Shown here: one piece after another, positions 1 to 7,437 of the stretch
Numbering within the stretch: position 1 is the stretch's first letter
Layout: every line of letters starts with the position of its first letter
Program-made: the position numbers and the translations under genes
Notes under the pieces: generated by a model
What the model was told of the DNA's origin: nothing
The model's input: the letters and a program-made list of their open reading frames with translations, nothing else
Database searches by the model: none
DNA from: Phoronis ovalis
Lineage: Eukaryota; Phoronida; Phoronidae
Assembly (NCBI GenBank): GCA_028565635.1
Contig: JAOXYB010068168.1
Coordinates: forward strand, 1 to 10,084
Length of the DNA stretch: 10,084 bases
Direction of reading: 5' to 3'

Positions 1-145
1 TATCTGCTAACTTCACGTTTTCATCTGCTATCTGCTATCTGCTAACTTGACGTTTTCATCTGCTATCTGCTATCTGCCATCTGCTATGTGCTAACTTCAC
101 GTTTTCATCTGCTATCTGCTATCTGCTATCTGCTAACTTGACGTT
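1..145. repeat. Tandem array in a 7-bp register (TATCTGC heptamer with 28-bp composite unit)
   Basis: The array alternates a 28-bp unit (TATCTGC, TAACTTS, ACGTTTT, CATCTGC, that is four heptamers) with 1, 3 and then 2 extra heptamers of TATCTGC or CATCTGC. Composite units begin at 1, 36, 85 and 127; the last is cut off after ACGTT at 145. The S position alternates C, G, C, G in the four successive units, which suggests growth by duplication of a two-unit block. Because 7 is not a multiple of 3 and the unit carries TAA, the array is not a coding repeat. It probably continues to the left of the window. Confidence 0.93.
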
Positions 146-221
146 GCTCAAATTAAACCCATATTTGGACATGATAGGTCATGCACTCACAAACATGGTG
201 GAAAGATATACGAATTTTTTA
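146..221. other. Short unassigned spacer
   Basis: This AT-rich stretch lies between the heptamer array and the first recognisable transposon sequence. It shows no clear similarity to the other repeats here. Confidence 0.5.
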
Positions 222-320
222 GGGTTCAAAAATGAAATTTAGATGACCTTTGAGAATATTTCGTTACTAGAAGGTGATTTTTTAATTTTTTTTGGCATCT
301 TATCACTTAATTAGATTGCA

Positions 321-339
321 CAGCAGGTGCAACCTGTTG
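321..339 (+). other. 5' subterminal hairpin of the nested Helitron-like copy
   Basis: CAGCAGGT and ACCTGTTG pair over 8 positions (one G-U) around a GCA loop, 10 nt inside the 5' end. The equivalent place in the copy at 6169-6907 keeps the outer part of the stem but has lost pairs, so this may be ancestral structure. The same word GTGCAACCTG recurs at the 3' end near 1071-1080 in direct orientation. Confidence 0.5.
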
Positions 340-1079
340 AGATTGTATCTTTTTTCTTTTCATTTTTTTTCTTTTTTTCTTCCAATTTTCAAATATCTAT
401 ATTTTAGAAACACTTCGAGCTACAGGTACCAAACTTGGAGGTGTAGACTTAGTAGGGAAGGGGATATATAAAAATTAGGTCAGGGGTCAATTTGAGGACA
501 GTAGGTCAAATTTCAAAAAATGTCTTAAAACCTTCAAAAATGATGGTATATAGTCACCTAAAGATAAACATAATGATTTTGAGGTATTTTATGGGACAAA
601 AGGTCAGATTTTTTATTTTTAGCATATTTTTGGCAAATTGTAATAAGGAAGAGTGTCTACATCAAGACAGAGTGGTGCTACAGTTATGCAATTTGACTTA
701 TGACTTCCCTGGGGCAAGTTAGCTGACCTTAAATGTTAAAAGGTTATTCAGGGGTCAAAATCTTAAAATTGCATTTAACTTCCGAAAATGATGGCTTTAT
801 GCCATTTACAGGTAATTTAGGGGTCAAATGGTCATTTTGAGGTCAAAAGGTCAAAAAAAATAATTTCCAGAAATTTGATGAAAAGTTCAAAAATGAAGAT
901 AAAAGGCCATTTAGAGGGTATCTTTGCTGACTTCGAGGTCCAAAAAGTAATTCAAATCTCAAAATTTCATGAAACTTTCGACAAGAGGTAAAGTTCACCC
1001 AGAGGTTCTTTGGACATCCATGGGTCCAGGATAATCCTAATAGGTCTGGATATCCACCTATTTCCGCGTGTGCAACCTG

Positions 1080-1103
1080 GCCTTTGCTAAAAGGCGCTTC
1101 TAG
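1080..1103 (+). other. Helitron-type 3' terminus: hairpin plus CTAG
   Basis: GCCTTT, loop GCTA and AAAGGC form a perfect 6-bp stem (1080-1095), followed by 4 nt and CTAG (1100-1103), then T. Helitrons typically end in a short GC-containing hairpin a few bases before CTRR and insert between A and T; this fits both points. Confidence 0.82.
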
Positions 1104-1537
1104 TTTATTGATGATCTTCCAATTTTCATTAAGCTACATCTCGAAAGAAGATGGTTACAGTAATGGACATAGTACTTGAGGTGCGACATCCCTTGGATTG
1201 ACCCTTGTTGACCTTGGAGTCACAAGGTCATTTAAAGGTTAAAGGTCAAATTTCTAAAATTGCTCAATGTTCTAAAATGATAACAGGCTTATAACTTGAT
1301 ATATGATTGTCTGGGAGTCGGAAGAGTTGACATTGAGGTCAAAAAGTCATCTAGAGGTCAAAAGTTCAAAATCACAAAATAGCATAAGATTTTCAGATAG
1401 CAGCTTTTTACGCATTTAAAGGTCGTCAAAAGGTCAAGGGGGACATATTAAGGTCAAAGCAATGAATTTCTAACATTTGCTGAAAAGTTGTATTTAGGGG
1501 TTATGTTACGTTCGCAAAACCTAATAGCAGCAACCCT

Positions 1538-1560
1538 GCTTTTGCTAAAAGGCTATCTAG
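1538..1560 (+). other. Helitron-type 3' terminus of the outer copy
   Basis: GCTTTT, loop GCTA and AAAGGC (1538-1553) give the same hairpin with one G-U pair, then TAT and CTAG (1557-1560), then T. It is preceded by GCAACCCT, equivalent to GCAACCTG at the 1103 terminus. Confidence 0.8.
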
Positions 1561-2105
1561 TTTTACATTTTAAGTTTGTACGGAATCAGAGCAAGCTTTT
1601 ACATCCAAGTTTAATAAAAATGTCTGTTTGTTGTGGATTTCAGGATTATATATGTAGAGGTTAGAAACTAAATATATCTTAGTCTCACATTTGACCCAAA
1701 CGAAGTGTCATGCCTCCAAAAACCAATCCTAGTTTGTGATTTTAGACAATAAAACATATATATACACCCAAAAGGCATACCGCGCGTACCGCGAAGGAGA
1801 CTCTTTAAATTTACCCTTTCACGCTAATATATTTGTTGGAAAATACGTAAATGACAAATTTTTGATAAATTCTTAAAACTCATACTTGTCAAGAGACTTT
1901 AATCGTACAAAATTTATTTTATTCATTCATTTAGATTTACTCAGAGAGAGAAAAATGGATATCAGCTCAGCGCAGCATATCTTTGAAATTTCTTGCACAA
2001 TACATAGTTGTACAATTAGTTTAAATTGACGTAGTAAATATTATTGTATTGTTTAACAAGTGTATTCTAGGCCGGTGACCTCTTATTATTACTAGTACTA
2101 TTATA
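1561..2105. other. Unassigned AT-rich stretch
   Basis: No gene, RNA or repeat was recognised across about 545 bp. It holds a short ATATATATA run near 1757 and a small CG-rich patch (CCGCGCGTACCGCG) near 1780-1793 that stands out from its surroundings. No splice-bounded coding pattern is evident. Confidence 0.6.
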
Positions 2106-2323
2106 AATGTCATCGATCTAGAGGTCAGGGAATCAATTTGAGGTCAAGGGTACAAAGTAGTCAGATTGTTAACATTTGCTGGAAAGTTTAAAAAACAGGA
2201 AGATGCCATCCGATATTCATTTGTTCCTTCCTGAATTATCTAATTTCTAAGATAATAAAGGTCAATAAAAGGGGCCCATCATTACCATTTATAGGTGTGC
2301 AACCTTGCCTTTGATACTTCTAG
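2106..2323 (+). mobile_element. 3' fragment of the Helitron-like family, hairpin lost
   Basis: The stretch includes ATCTAGAGGTCA, TTGAGGTCAAGGG and AACATTTGCTGGAAAGTT in the same order as the 3' segment of the outer copy (compare 1340-1490). It then has GTGTGCAACCTTGCCTTTG and ends in CTAG at 2320-2323, followed by T. The second arm of the terminal hairpin is missing, with GATA replacing the loop and AAAGGC arm, so it is probably an inactivated remnant. The left limit is approximate. Confidence 0.65.
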
Positions 2324-2475
2324 TTTTTTTTACTGAAGTGTCATGGTACATGGGTTATTCAGTCAATCTGACACATTGCTCAAGTAAGCTTGAAAAGCTA
2401 TGTTCTGATACGCGGATACAGATGTACTAAAAAATACTGATGAACAAAATCGTGCAGGTCGTGGGTTGGTTTGCC

Positions 2476-2512
2476 TGGGTTGGGTTGGGTTGGGTTGGGT
2501 TAGTGGGTGGGG
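2476..2512 (+). repeat. (TGGGT)n pentamer block, predicted G-quadruplex
   Basis: Five GGG runs at 5-bp spacing (2477, 2482, 2487, 2492, 2497) are followed by GGG at 2505 and GGGG at 2509. This satisfies the simple pattern of four or more G3 runs with loops of 1-7 nt. The unit is GGGTT, not the common animal telomere unit TTAGGG. Confidence 0.8.
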
Positions 2513-2516
2513 ACGA

Positions 2517-2594
2517 GACTAGCGACATGCATGTTGCGCCAAAACTGTTTAGACATTTTATTAAATTTTTCCCCCGACTAGGTAACGACATGCA
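2517..2594 (+). repeat. Imperfect direct repeat GACTAG-CGACATGCA
   Basis: GACTAGCGACATGCA (2517-2531) recurs at 2576-2594 with GTAA inserted after GACTAG. The copies begin 59 bp apart and the first lies directly downstream of the G-rich block. Function is unknown. Confidence 0.55.
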
Positions 2595-3199
2595 GTTTTA
2601 CTTACGCTAGCGTACGTGTCTTTGTAAATAACCAGGTTTCCTGCTCACTACTCCTTTAAAGATAACAAAAACGATTGTAATGTATAAATCTCCTAATAAA
2701 TTGCTCCAAACTTTTCGCTCTAAATAGGAATATGTGTGACGTGATACGTATTTATATCTATTGGCCGCCACCAAAAATGCTTATTTCCCATTATAGACAG
2801 TTCATGCCCTAGAACACGTGTCTCTTTTGGCACGGTTCTCCATACATTCCAATGAGTTGTTTTTTTTGCTGAGGAACATTTTTAAAATTTAATTTTAAAA
2901 ATTAAACATCTGTACGTTCGACCACTCACCAATTATAATTTCCTGTGAATTTGATTAAATTATATCTTTCCAAAAGAAGGAAATATGTTTATAAATCGAT
3001 AGGTGCATTATAAATAGCACGTTTTTCTGTTCATTTTATTTTTATTGACTATATTTTTCTTAAAACGTTTTTTCCTTAGCCGACTTCACTTTCTTAAAGT
3101 CCGGATACCCGAATGTCCTCACGACATCGTGTTTGAATATGCCCTCTAAATAACCCCCTCCCCCCCCATGTTGATATAGTCCTGGGAATAAAATATATC
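2595..3199. other. Unassigned AT-rich stretch
   Basis: No gene or known repeat was recognised. It contains the palindrome at 2878-2902, listed separately, and short C homopolymers near 3155-3168. Confidence 0.55.
2878..2902. repeat. Perfect AT-only palindrome, 12-bp arms
   Basis: ATTTTTAAAATT (2878-2889) is followed by one T and its exact reverse complement AATTTTAAAAAT (2891-2902). It could extrude as a hairpin, but in AT-rich DNA such palindromes arise easily, so no function is claimed. Confidence 0.85.
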
Positions 3200-3480
3200 G
3201 GAATTTTGATATTTTGCCTTTGACCTACATATTCCCTAATATAAAGGAATATCATAAAGTCAACTGACCAACCTTAGGACCAATCGTATTCAAATTACGC
3301 CATGTTTCCTCCTCCTGTCCCCCCCCCTCATTTAAATTCCTCAAAGTATTAATTGGAAAGGTGACTTTTTAATTTATATTTGGCACATAGATATCCCAAA
3401 AGGTCATCAAAGTGACATTTATATAACCAGAAAATATGTCTGTGACGCTAAATGGCCTTACATCATGTCTGTATCAATAG
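3200..3480 (-). mobile_element. Probable old remnant of the Helitron-like family
   Basis: On the plus strand, AAAAGGTCATCAAAGTGACATT..ATAACC (about 3399-3428) resembles the plus-strand reading of the minus copy near 3882-3905 (CATCAAAATGACC..TATAACC) and near 4133-4160. TTTGACCTACATATTCC (about 3223) has the family's TTTGACCT word. The rest is too diverged to align by eye, and no end is visible. It could instead be chance similarity in AT-rich DNA. Confidence 0.4.
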
Positions 3481-3492
3481 AAGATTAAAAAA

Positions 3493-3515
3493 CTAGATAA
3501 CCTGTTTGCAAAGGC
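3493..3515 (-). other. Helitron-type 3' terminus on the minus strand
   Basis: The minus strand reads GCCTTTGCAAACAGG and then TTAT and CTAG. The hairpin is imperfect compared with the GCCTTTGCTAAAAGGC termini, but the position of the CTAG end is the same. Confidence 0.7.
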
Positions 3516-4203
3516 AGAATTGCTGCTTTTGGCTTTTATGAACTTAACATGACATCTAAATTACCTTTTTTTGACCTTTTCAGTAAACATATTACAAATT
3601 TATTGTTTTGGGACTTCGTCTTGCCTCAAATTGTCCTCATGATGACCTCAAAATGTATAAAAAGCTGCTTTCTGAAAATTTTATGCCATTATATGATATT
3701 GAACTTTTGACCTCTAGCTAGACACTTTTCACCTAAAGGTTAACTCGTCCGACTCTGAGACAGTCATATATATGTTAAATTACAAGCCTGTTGAACGACA
3801 CGTTACGACTTGTAGTATGTTTTCTTTGTAATTTAATTGGAAATATATTTCGCCTTTTAATACTTACATATTCTCAAATATCATCAAAATGACCTTTTTA
3901 TAACCTAACAGCATTACTTGATTTTCGAACATTTCGAGCAATTTTAGGAATTTGACCTTTTAACCTTTTGACATCAAGGTCAGCAATGGATGACACACCT
4001 CAAGTACTATGTTCATATGTAAGTAACAGTCTTCGAAAAATACCTTAGGACATTGCATTGGAAGATCAATAAATTAATTGAAAAGATGCCAAAAACTAAA
4101 AACTCGTTTTATTTAGTACCGAAATATTCTCAAAGGTCATCAAAATTACTTCGTTGTAACTCGATACCATAATTTTTGAACATTTTGAGCAATTTTAGAA
4201 ATT

Positions 4204-4216
4204 TGACCTTTGACCT
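4204..4216 (-). promoter_or_regulatory. Perfect DR1 nuclear-receptor-type motif
   Basis: TGACCT-T-TGACCT on the plus strand is AGGTCA-A-AGGTCA on the minus strand, the consensus of the DR1 site bound by RXR heterodimers, HNF4 and PPAR-type receptors. It is part of the transposon's repeated unit. The sequence match is exact; activity is unknown. Confidence 0.45.
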
Positions 4217-4483
4217 CCAAATGACTTGTTAACCTAAAAGTCAACAATGGCCTCCCCTAGGGATGTCACACCTCAAGTACCATGTCCATAACTGTACATG
4301 TAACCGTCTTTGCAGTGAAACTCGGAAGATAATAAATTTATTGAAGAGATATCGATGCCAAAAAATAACAAAATCATGTTTTAGTACCTAAATATTCTCA
4401 AAGGTTATCAGAATGACCTTTTGTAGTACCATCATTTTAGAACATTTCGAGCCATTTAAGAAATTTGACCTTTGACATGCAAA

Positions 4484-4498
4484 TGACCTTTTTGACCT
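4484..4498 (-). promoter_or_regulatory. DR3 nuclear-receptor-type motif
   Basis: TGACCT, spacer TTT, TGACCT gives a direct repeat spaced by 3, the pattern associated with vitamin-D-receptor-like heterodimers. It sits in the same transposon, 12 bp downstream (plus strand) of a DR1-like TGACCT-T-TGACAT at 4466-4478. Only the match is seen. Confidence 0.35.
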
Positions 4499-4614
4499 CA
4501 AGTCAACTTTGGCCTACTTAGGGGTGTCACATTTGAAATACCGTATCCCTATCTGTAACTGTACTAGCTGTCTTCAACTGAAGATTGGAAGAAAAAGAAG
4601 AAGAGCAACCCTAA

Positions 4615-6168
4615 TTACTTAAAATTATTATTACCATATGTTGATTGCCTCGAACCCCCTTCCTGATACAATTTGCCGAAAGTTGGAAAAGTATAAAAAG
4701 AAAACGAAAACACTATAATACTCTGGCGATGGCATGGCTGCGAATAACTGGAATTTTAAGGACAATGAGAATTTCACTCCACTGGACCTACTTGAAGTAT
4801 TATCTATCTGAACAGTTTATACGTGAAAGAATTATATTTTAATCCCACCATGCAGGATTCTGGAGTCCTGCGTTTCATAAGGCATACAGAAATAAATTCT
4901 TGCTAAGACTTTTTGGTGCACACATTTCACATATTTTTCTTAAACTATCTTGGTTTATCTGACTTGTATCGCGCAATCCGCTTTACTCGAAGTTTTAATG
5001 ACTAAATAATTATATACTTGTACAGCTAGATACGTGTTAGGTGGTTTCGCATATTTGTCTGTGTAAAAATGCAGCTTTGAGGAAATTACCCTTAGTTATC
5101 TTAATGTATATTACATAATTGGTACAGCCTGATAGAAAAAACACGATTTAATCTTCAATATGAACCTCCACACTAAACGTTTACATTTAATTCATTAAAA
5201 AAGAGAGGAGTGAATTTAACAAGACATCCTTAAATGTCTTTGAAAATACGTTAAACTGATTAGTTTACCTGTGGTTCGTGTCGTTCATAAAGGTCACCAA
5301 TGGTAAACAAATGTAAAGTTCGTATTTCTCATCTCACTGCACGCGGCGTTATCCGTTTAGGAAAAACTGAAATCTCTTTTTAAACCAAACACGGTCACCT
5401 GCTTTTTTATACCAACGCGTCTCCAAGTGATCCCTTACGAAATATGTATTATATATGGCAAATTGACAGGTATCGCATTGCACTTAAAACAATGATTAAA
5501 TGTTTCGACACAGAAAGGAGCGTCATCGACACAAAAATGCAGATAAAATAACAATAAATAGGATAATTTAAGCCTTTGTTTACTATATGTGTAATTGGAA
5601 TATTATTGTATTGAATTTTATTTCTGTTTTAAAAGGCATCTTATTTTAATGGTGTTAATTGATATTTTTACCTCATTTTGAACACATAATGTTAAGTAAT
5701 AAATCACCTTGCTTTGAGCACATAACAATAATAATTAAAATAAGTGTTTAATTGGCCGACAGAACAATATGAAGACTCTTGCATATTTGTAAATGCACCT
5801 GTCAGTACATTTAATTTCTTATAGTGTAAAAAGAACTGTGAGTGAGAGCAATTCAGACTGTCATGTTTCTTATTACATTCGTGTCACCCTGTATGTTGTA
5901 GAAAAAAATAACTAGCTAATTACATTGAAAAATAACTACCGGGAATAGAACTGTTCTTATTTTAGCACAGGAAGTTATAAACATAGTCTTCAAAACGATC
6001 AACATGTACAATGGGTCCAATTTATTTTTAATGACCAATTTACAAAACTAAGTAGCAATATATTAATGCAGTTTCAATGCTATAAAGAATTACTTAATAT
6101 AAACCAACTTTTAGTTTTTGGGCTGAGCTGAAGCATTTTTAGTCTCGGAGTCAGGTTTCTTTTATTAA
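4615..6168. other. Unassigned AT-rich stretch, no gene seen
   Basis: About 1.55 kb separates two transposon copies. No family repeat, RNA gene or convincing coding region was found. A 65-codon open frame (4645-4842) encodes a lysine/arginine-rich peptide with no recognisable motif. One AGGTCA lies at about 5291 without family context. If host single-copy sequence exists in the window, this is a good candidate for it. Confidence 0.55.
4852..4871. other. Short hairpin, 8-bp stem
   Basis: GCAGGATT, loop CTGG and AGTCCTGC pair with one G-U. It is more GC-rich than its surroundings. There is no T-run after it and no reason to call it a terminator. Confidence 0.5.
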
Positions 6169-6907
6169 TTATGTTGCATATATAGCAAGTGCATCCTGTT
6201 GGAATTGTCTCCCTAATAATATATCTAACCTTGATATTTCGGATGCGCTTTGAGCTACAGCTGCCAAACTTGAGGTATGAACTCAGTTGGGAGGAGGATA
6301 GACAAAAATGAGCCCAGGGGTCAAGTTGAGGTCATTAGTAGACTCTAGGTCAAATGTTTAAATTGCTTAAAACGTTAAAAAAATGATGGCATCAGATTAC
6401 ACAAAAGGTCATTTTGATGATTTTTCCAGTGTTCAGGTGTCCAAAGGTCAGAGTTTCCTTCTTAGCATGCTTTTTACAGACGGGAAAAGAGGCTGTAATT
6501 CAAGAAGAACTGGTGTTACAGGCTGGTACTTTGATATGTGACATCTCCGGATAGGATGAGTTGACATTGAGGTCAAAAGTTTAAATATTAAAATTACGTG
6601 AAATTTCCAAAAAACTTAATTAAAATGTTTTTATGTTCTTTTAAGGTCTTCTACGGTCATTTGGTCATTGATAAGATCAAAACAATTAATTAATAAAAGT
6701 TTCAAAAATGAAGTCAAAAGATCATTTAGAGATAATCTAAGTTGACATAATGTCACAAGGTCATTCATTCAGAGGTCAAAAGTCAAAATCTTAAAATTGC
6801 TTGAAACTTCAAAATTGAGGATTTTATGTAAACATTTATAGTGGGCTACGCTCTAAAATAATATAAGTTGAGTGCACAAACTGGCCTTTGCTAAAAGGCT
6901 CATCTAG
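6169..6907 (+). mobile_element. Helitron-like non-autonomous element, complete
   Basis: This 739-bp copy begins TTATGTTGCAT after ATTAA and ends CTAG at 6904-6907, followed by T (A^T junction). Its 5' third parallels the nested copy at 311-1103: AGTGCATCCTGTTG, GAGCTACAG, CCAAACTTGAGGT, CTCAGTTGGGAGG and AGGGGTCAAGTTGAGGTCA. The interior contains repeated AGGTCA words at about 6331, 6349, 6405, 6445, 6570, 6761 and 6774. There is no coding sequence of note. It is the best-preserved copy at the 3' end, with a perfect hairpin. Confidence 0.82.
6884..6907 (+). other. Helitron-type 3' terminus: hairpin plus CTAG
   Basis: GCCTTT, loop GCTA and AAAGGC (6884-6899) are followed by TCAT and CTAG (6904-6907), then T. 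The hairpin is identical to that at 1080-1095, while the 4-nt spacer differs (TCAT versus GCTT). Confidence 0.82.
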
Positions 6908-6917
6908 TTATATATTA

Positions 6918-6939
6918 ATGACGCCAACAATGGCGTCAT
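6918..6939. other. Perfect hairpin, 9-bp arms, just outside the transposon
   Basis: ATGACGCCA (6918-6926), loop ACAA, then TGGCGTCAT (6931-6939). It starts 10 bp after the element's last base, and its TGACGCCA arms are GC-rich in an AT-rich setting. Confidence 0.8.
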
Positions 6940-7295
6940 ATAACAAGTTCATAAAAACATGTACTGATTAAAGATTTCTCCGAAACAAATCAACATCAGC
7001 CTATTTGTTTTGGATGCTTTAATAACACGCAATATGGTTACTAATTCCCTTGATGATAAACAAATATTCATTAAAAATAAGTAAATGAATAATTCATTAT
7101 ATAATTAATTTTAGCTAAAACGTCTAACTGAAATGACTTCCATTTTACACGTACGTATCCCATCGCGTCGTCAACAGAAAGGGGAAATTGCTTCTTTGTT
7201 TTATCTCCTATTAATTTAATGGTTCATGCTGTAAACGAATGACCTCAGTGCCCCCAGTGTCCGGGAATCTTTTTTGAAAAAGTGATGCAGATGCG
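6940..7295. other. Unassigned AT-rich stretch
   Basis: No gene was recognised. There is one TGACCT near 7241, and the right edge may belong to the decayed minus-strand fragment that follows. Confidence 0.5.
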
Positions 7296-7437
7296 TCCAA
7301 CAATTTCAAGGTCAACAATGGTTAATCCTGATGATCGAAGTAATACCTGAACTACTAACTGTAACCCCAGACTGTCAACAATATCGTGACACAGCTTGCT
7401 TAAACTGGAAGACAGAAGAAAAGGCAGGAGAAGATCT
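7296..7437 (-). mobile_element. Decayed 5' fragment of the Helitron-like family (minus strand)
   Basis: The plus strand reads AAGGTCAACAATGG, then AAGTAATACCTGAACTAC, TAACTGTAAC, AGACTGTC, ACTGGAAGACAGAAGAAAAG. This is the same order as 4500-4604 in the complete minus-strand copy (AAGTCAACTTTGG, GAAATACCGTATC, TAACTGTACT, AGCTGTC, TTGGAAGAAAAAG). It therefore represents the 5' part of an element pointing left. The extreme TTAG end is not seen. Confidence 0.65.

Larger units (their letters stand above)
311..1103 (+). mobile_element. Helitron-like non-autonomous element, complete, nested in another copy
   Basis: This 793-bp copy starts TTAGATTGCAC and ends CTAG at 1100-1103, followed by T. Its flanks (GGCATCTTATCACTTAA on the left, TTTATTGATGATCTTCC on the right) join to match the uninterrupted sequence at 4058-4088, read on the minus strand, so the empty site can be read directly. 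The junction is A^T with no target duplication, and its exact position is uncertain by 2 nt because of shared Ts. It shares its 5' region (TTGCA near the start, CTGTTG, GAGCTACAG, CCAAACTTG, a GGGG run) with the copy at 6169-6907, so the two form a subfamily. The interior is rich in AGGTCA. A 76-codon open frame at 492-722 lies wholly inside and is not a recognisable gene. Confidence 0.82.
222..1560 (+). mobile_element. Helitron-like non-autonomous element, 5'-truncated, split by a nested copy
   Basis: The outer element consists of 222-310 plus 1104-1560, about 546 bp without the insert. The left part matches, in order, the internal unit of the minus-strand copy at 3493-4614 (GATGACCTTTGAGAATATTTCG, then a T-rich stretch and GGCATCTT). 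The right part continues the same unit (TTTATTGAT, CTTCCAA, GGACATAGTACTTGAGGTG) and then runs through the family's 3' segment to a terminal hairpin and CTAG at 1557-1560, followed by T. No true 5' end is visible; homology fades near 222, just after the tandem array. No Rep or helicase coding sequence is present, so it is non-autonomous and decayed. Family assignment rests on structure, not on a database match. Confidence 0.78.
3858..4600 (-). repeat. Internal tandem units of about 256-268 bp
   Basis: The plus-strand anchor TTCTCAAA occurs at 3871, 4127 and 4395, giving spacings of 256 and 268 bp. Between anchors the order of words is conserved: TCATCAAAATGACC, ATTTTAGAAATTTGACCTTTGACC, GGTCAACAATGG, TGTCACACCTCAAGTAC, CCATAACTGTA, GGAAGAT-AATAAATT, GATGCCAAAAA and TTTAGTACC. 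The third unit (from about 4384) is partial and runs into the 5' end of the element. The outer copy at 222-1560 carries essentially one such unit. Confidence 0.8.
3493..4614 (-). mobile_element. Helitron-like non-autonomous element, complete, with internal tandem repeats
   Basis: Read on the minus strand, this 1122-bp copy begins TTAGGGTTGCTC at 4614 and has a pyrimidine tract and CTTCCAATC. It continues through three repeated units and a 3' segment homologous to 1260-1560, then ends in a near-hairpin (GCCTTTGCAAACAGG) and CTAG at 3496-3493, followed by T. The element-strand flanks are AAGTAA on the left and TTTTTAATC on the right, again an A^T junction without duplication. Its 5' end differs from the 311 and 6169 copies except for the TTAG-TTGC start, marking a second subfamily. 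There is no coding capacity for Rep or helicase. Confidence 0.8.

Noticed and set aside
1-145. CRISPR-like repeat-spacer array
   Set aside because: The 'spacers' are themselves heptamer copies, the units are contiguous, and the context is eukaryotic repetitive DNA.
492-722. 76-codon open frame on the plus strand
   Set aside because: It lies wholly inside the nested Helitron-like copy, has no recognisable domain, and the aligned copy at 6169-6907 shows no evidence of the same frame.
2476-2500. Telomere or interstitial telomeric repeat
   Set aside because: The unit is GGGTT rather than TTAGGG, with only about five copies and ordinary sequence on both sides.
4645-4842. 65-codon open frame on the plus strand
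   Set aside because: Short, with no known motif and no visible promoter or splice context. This length is expected by chance in about 10 kb over six frames.
5271-5280. Isolated B-box-like GGTTCGTGTC
   Set aside because: No A box upstream and no tRNA-like folding.
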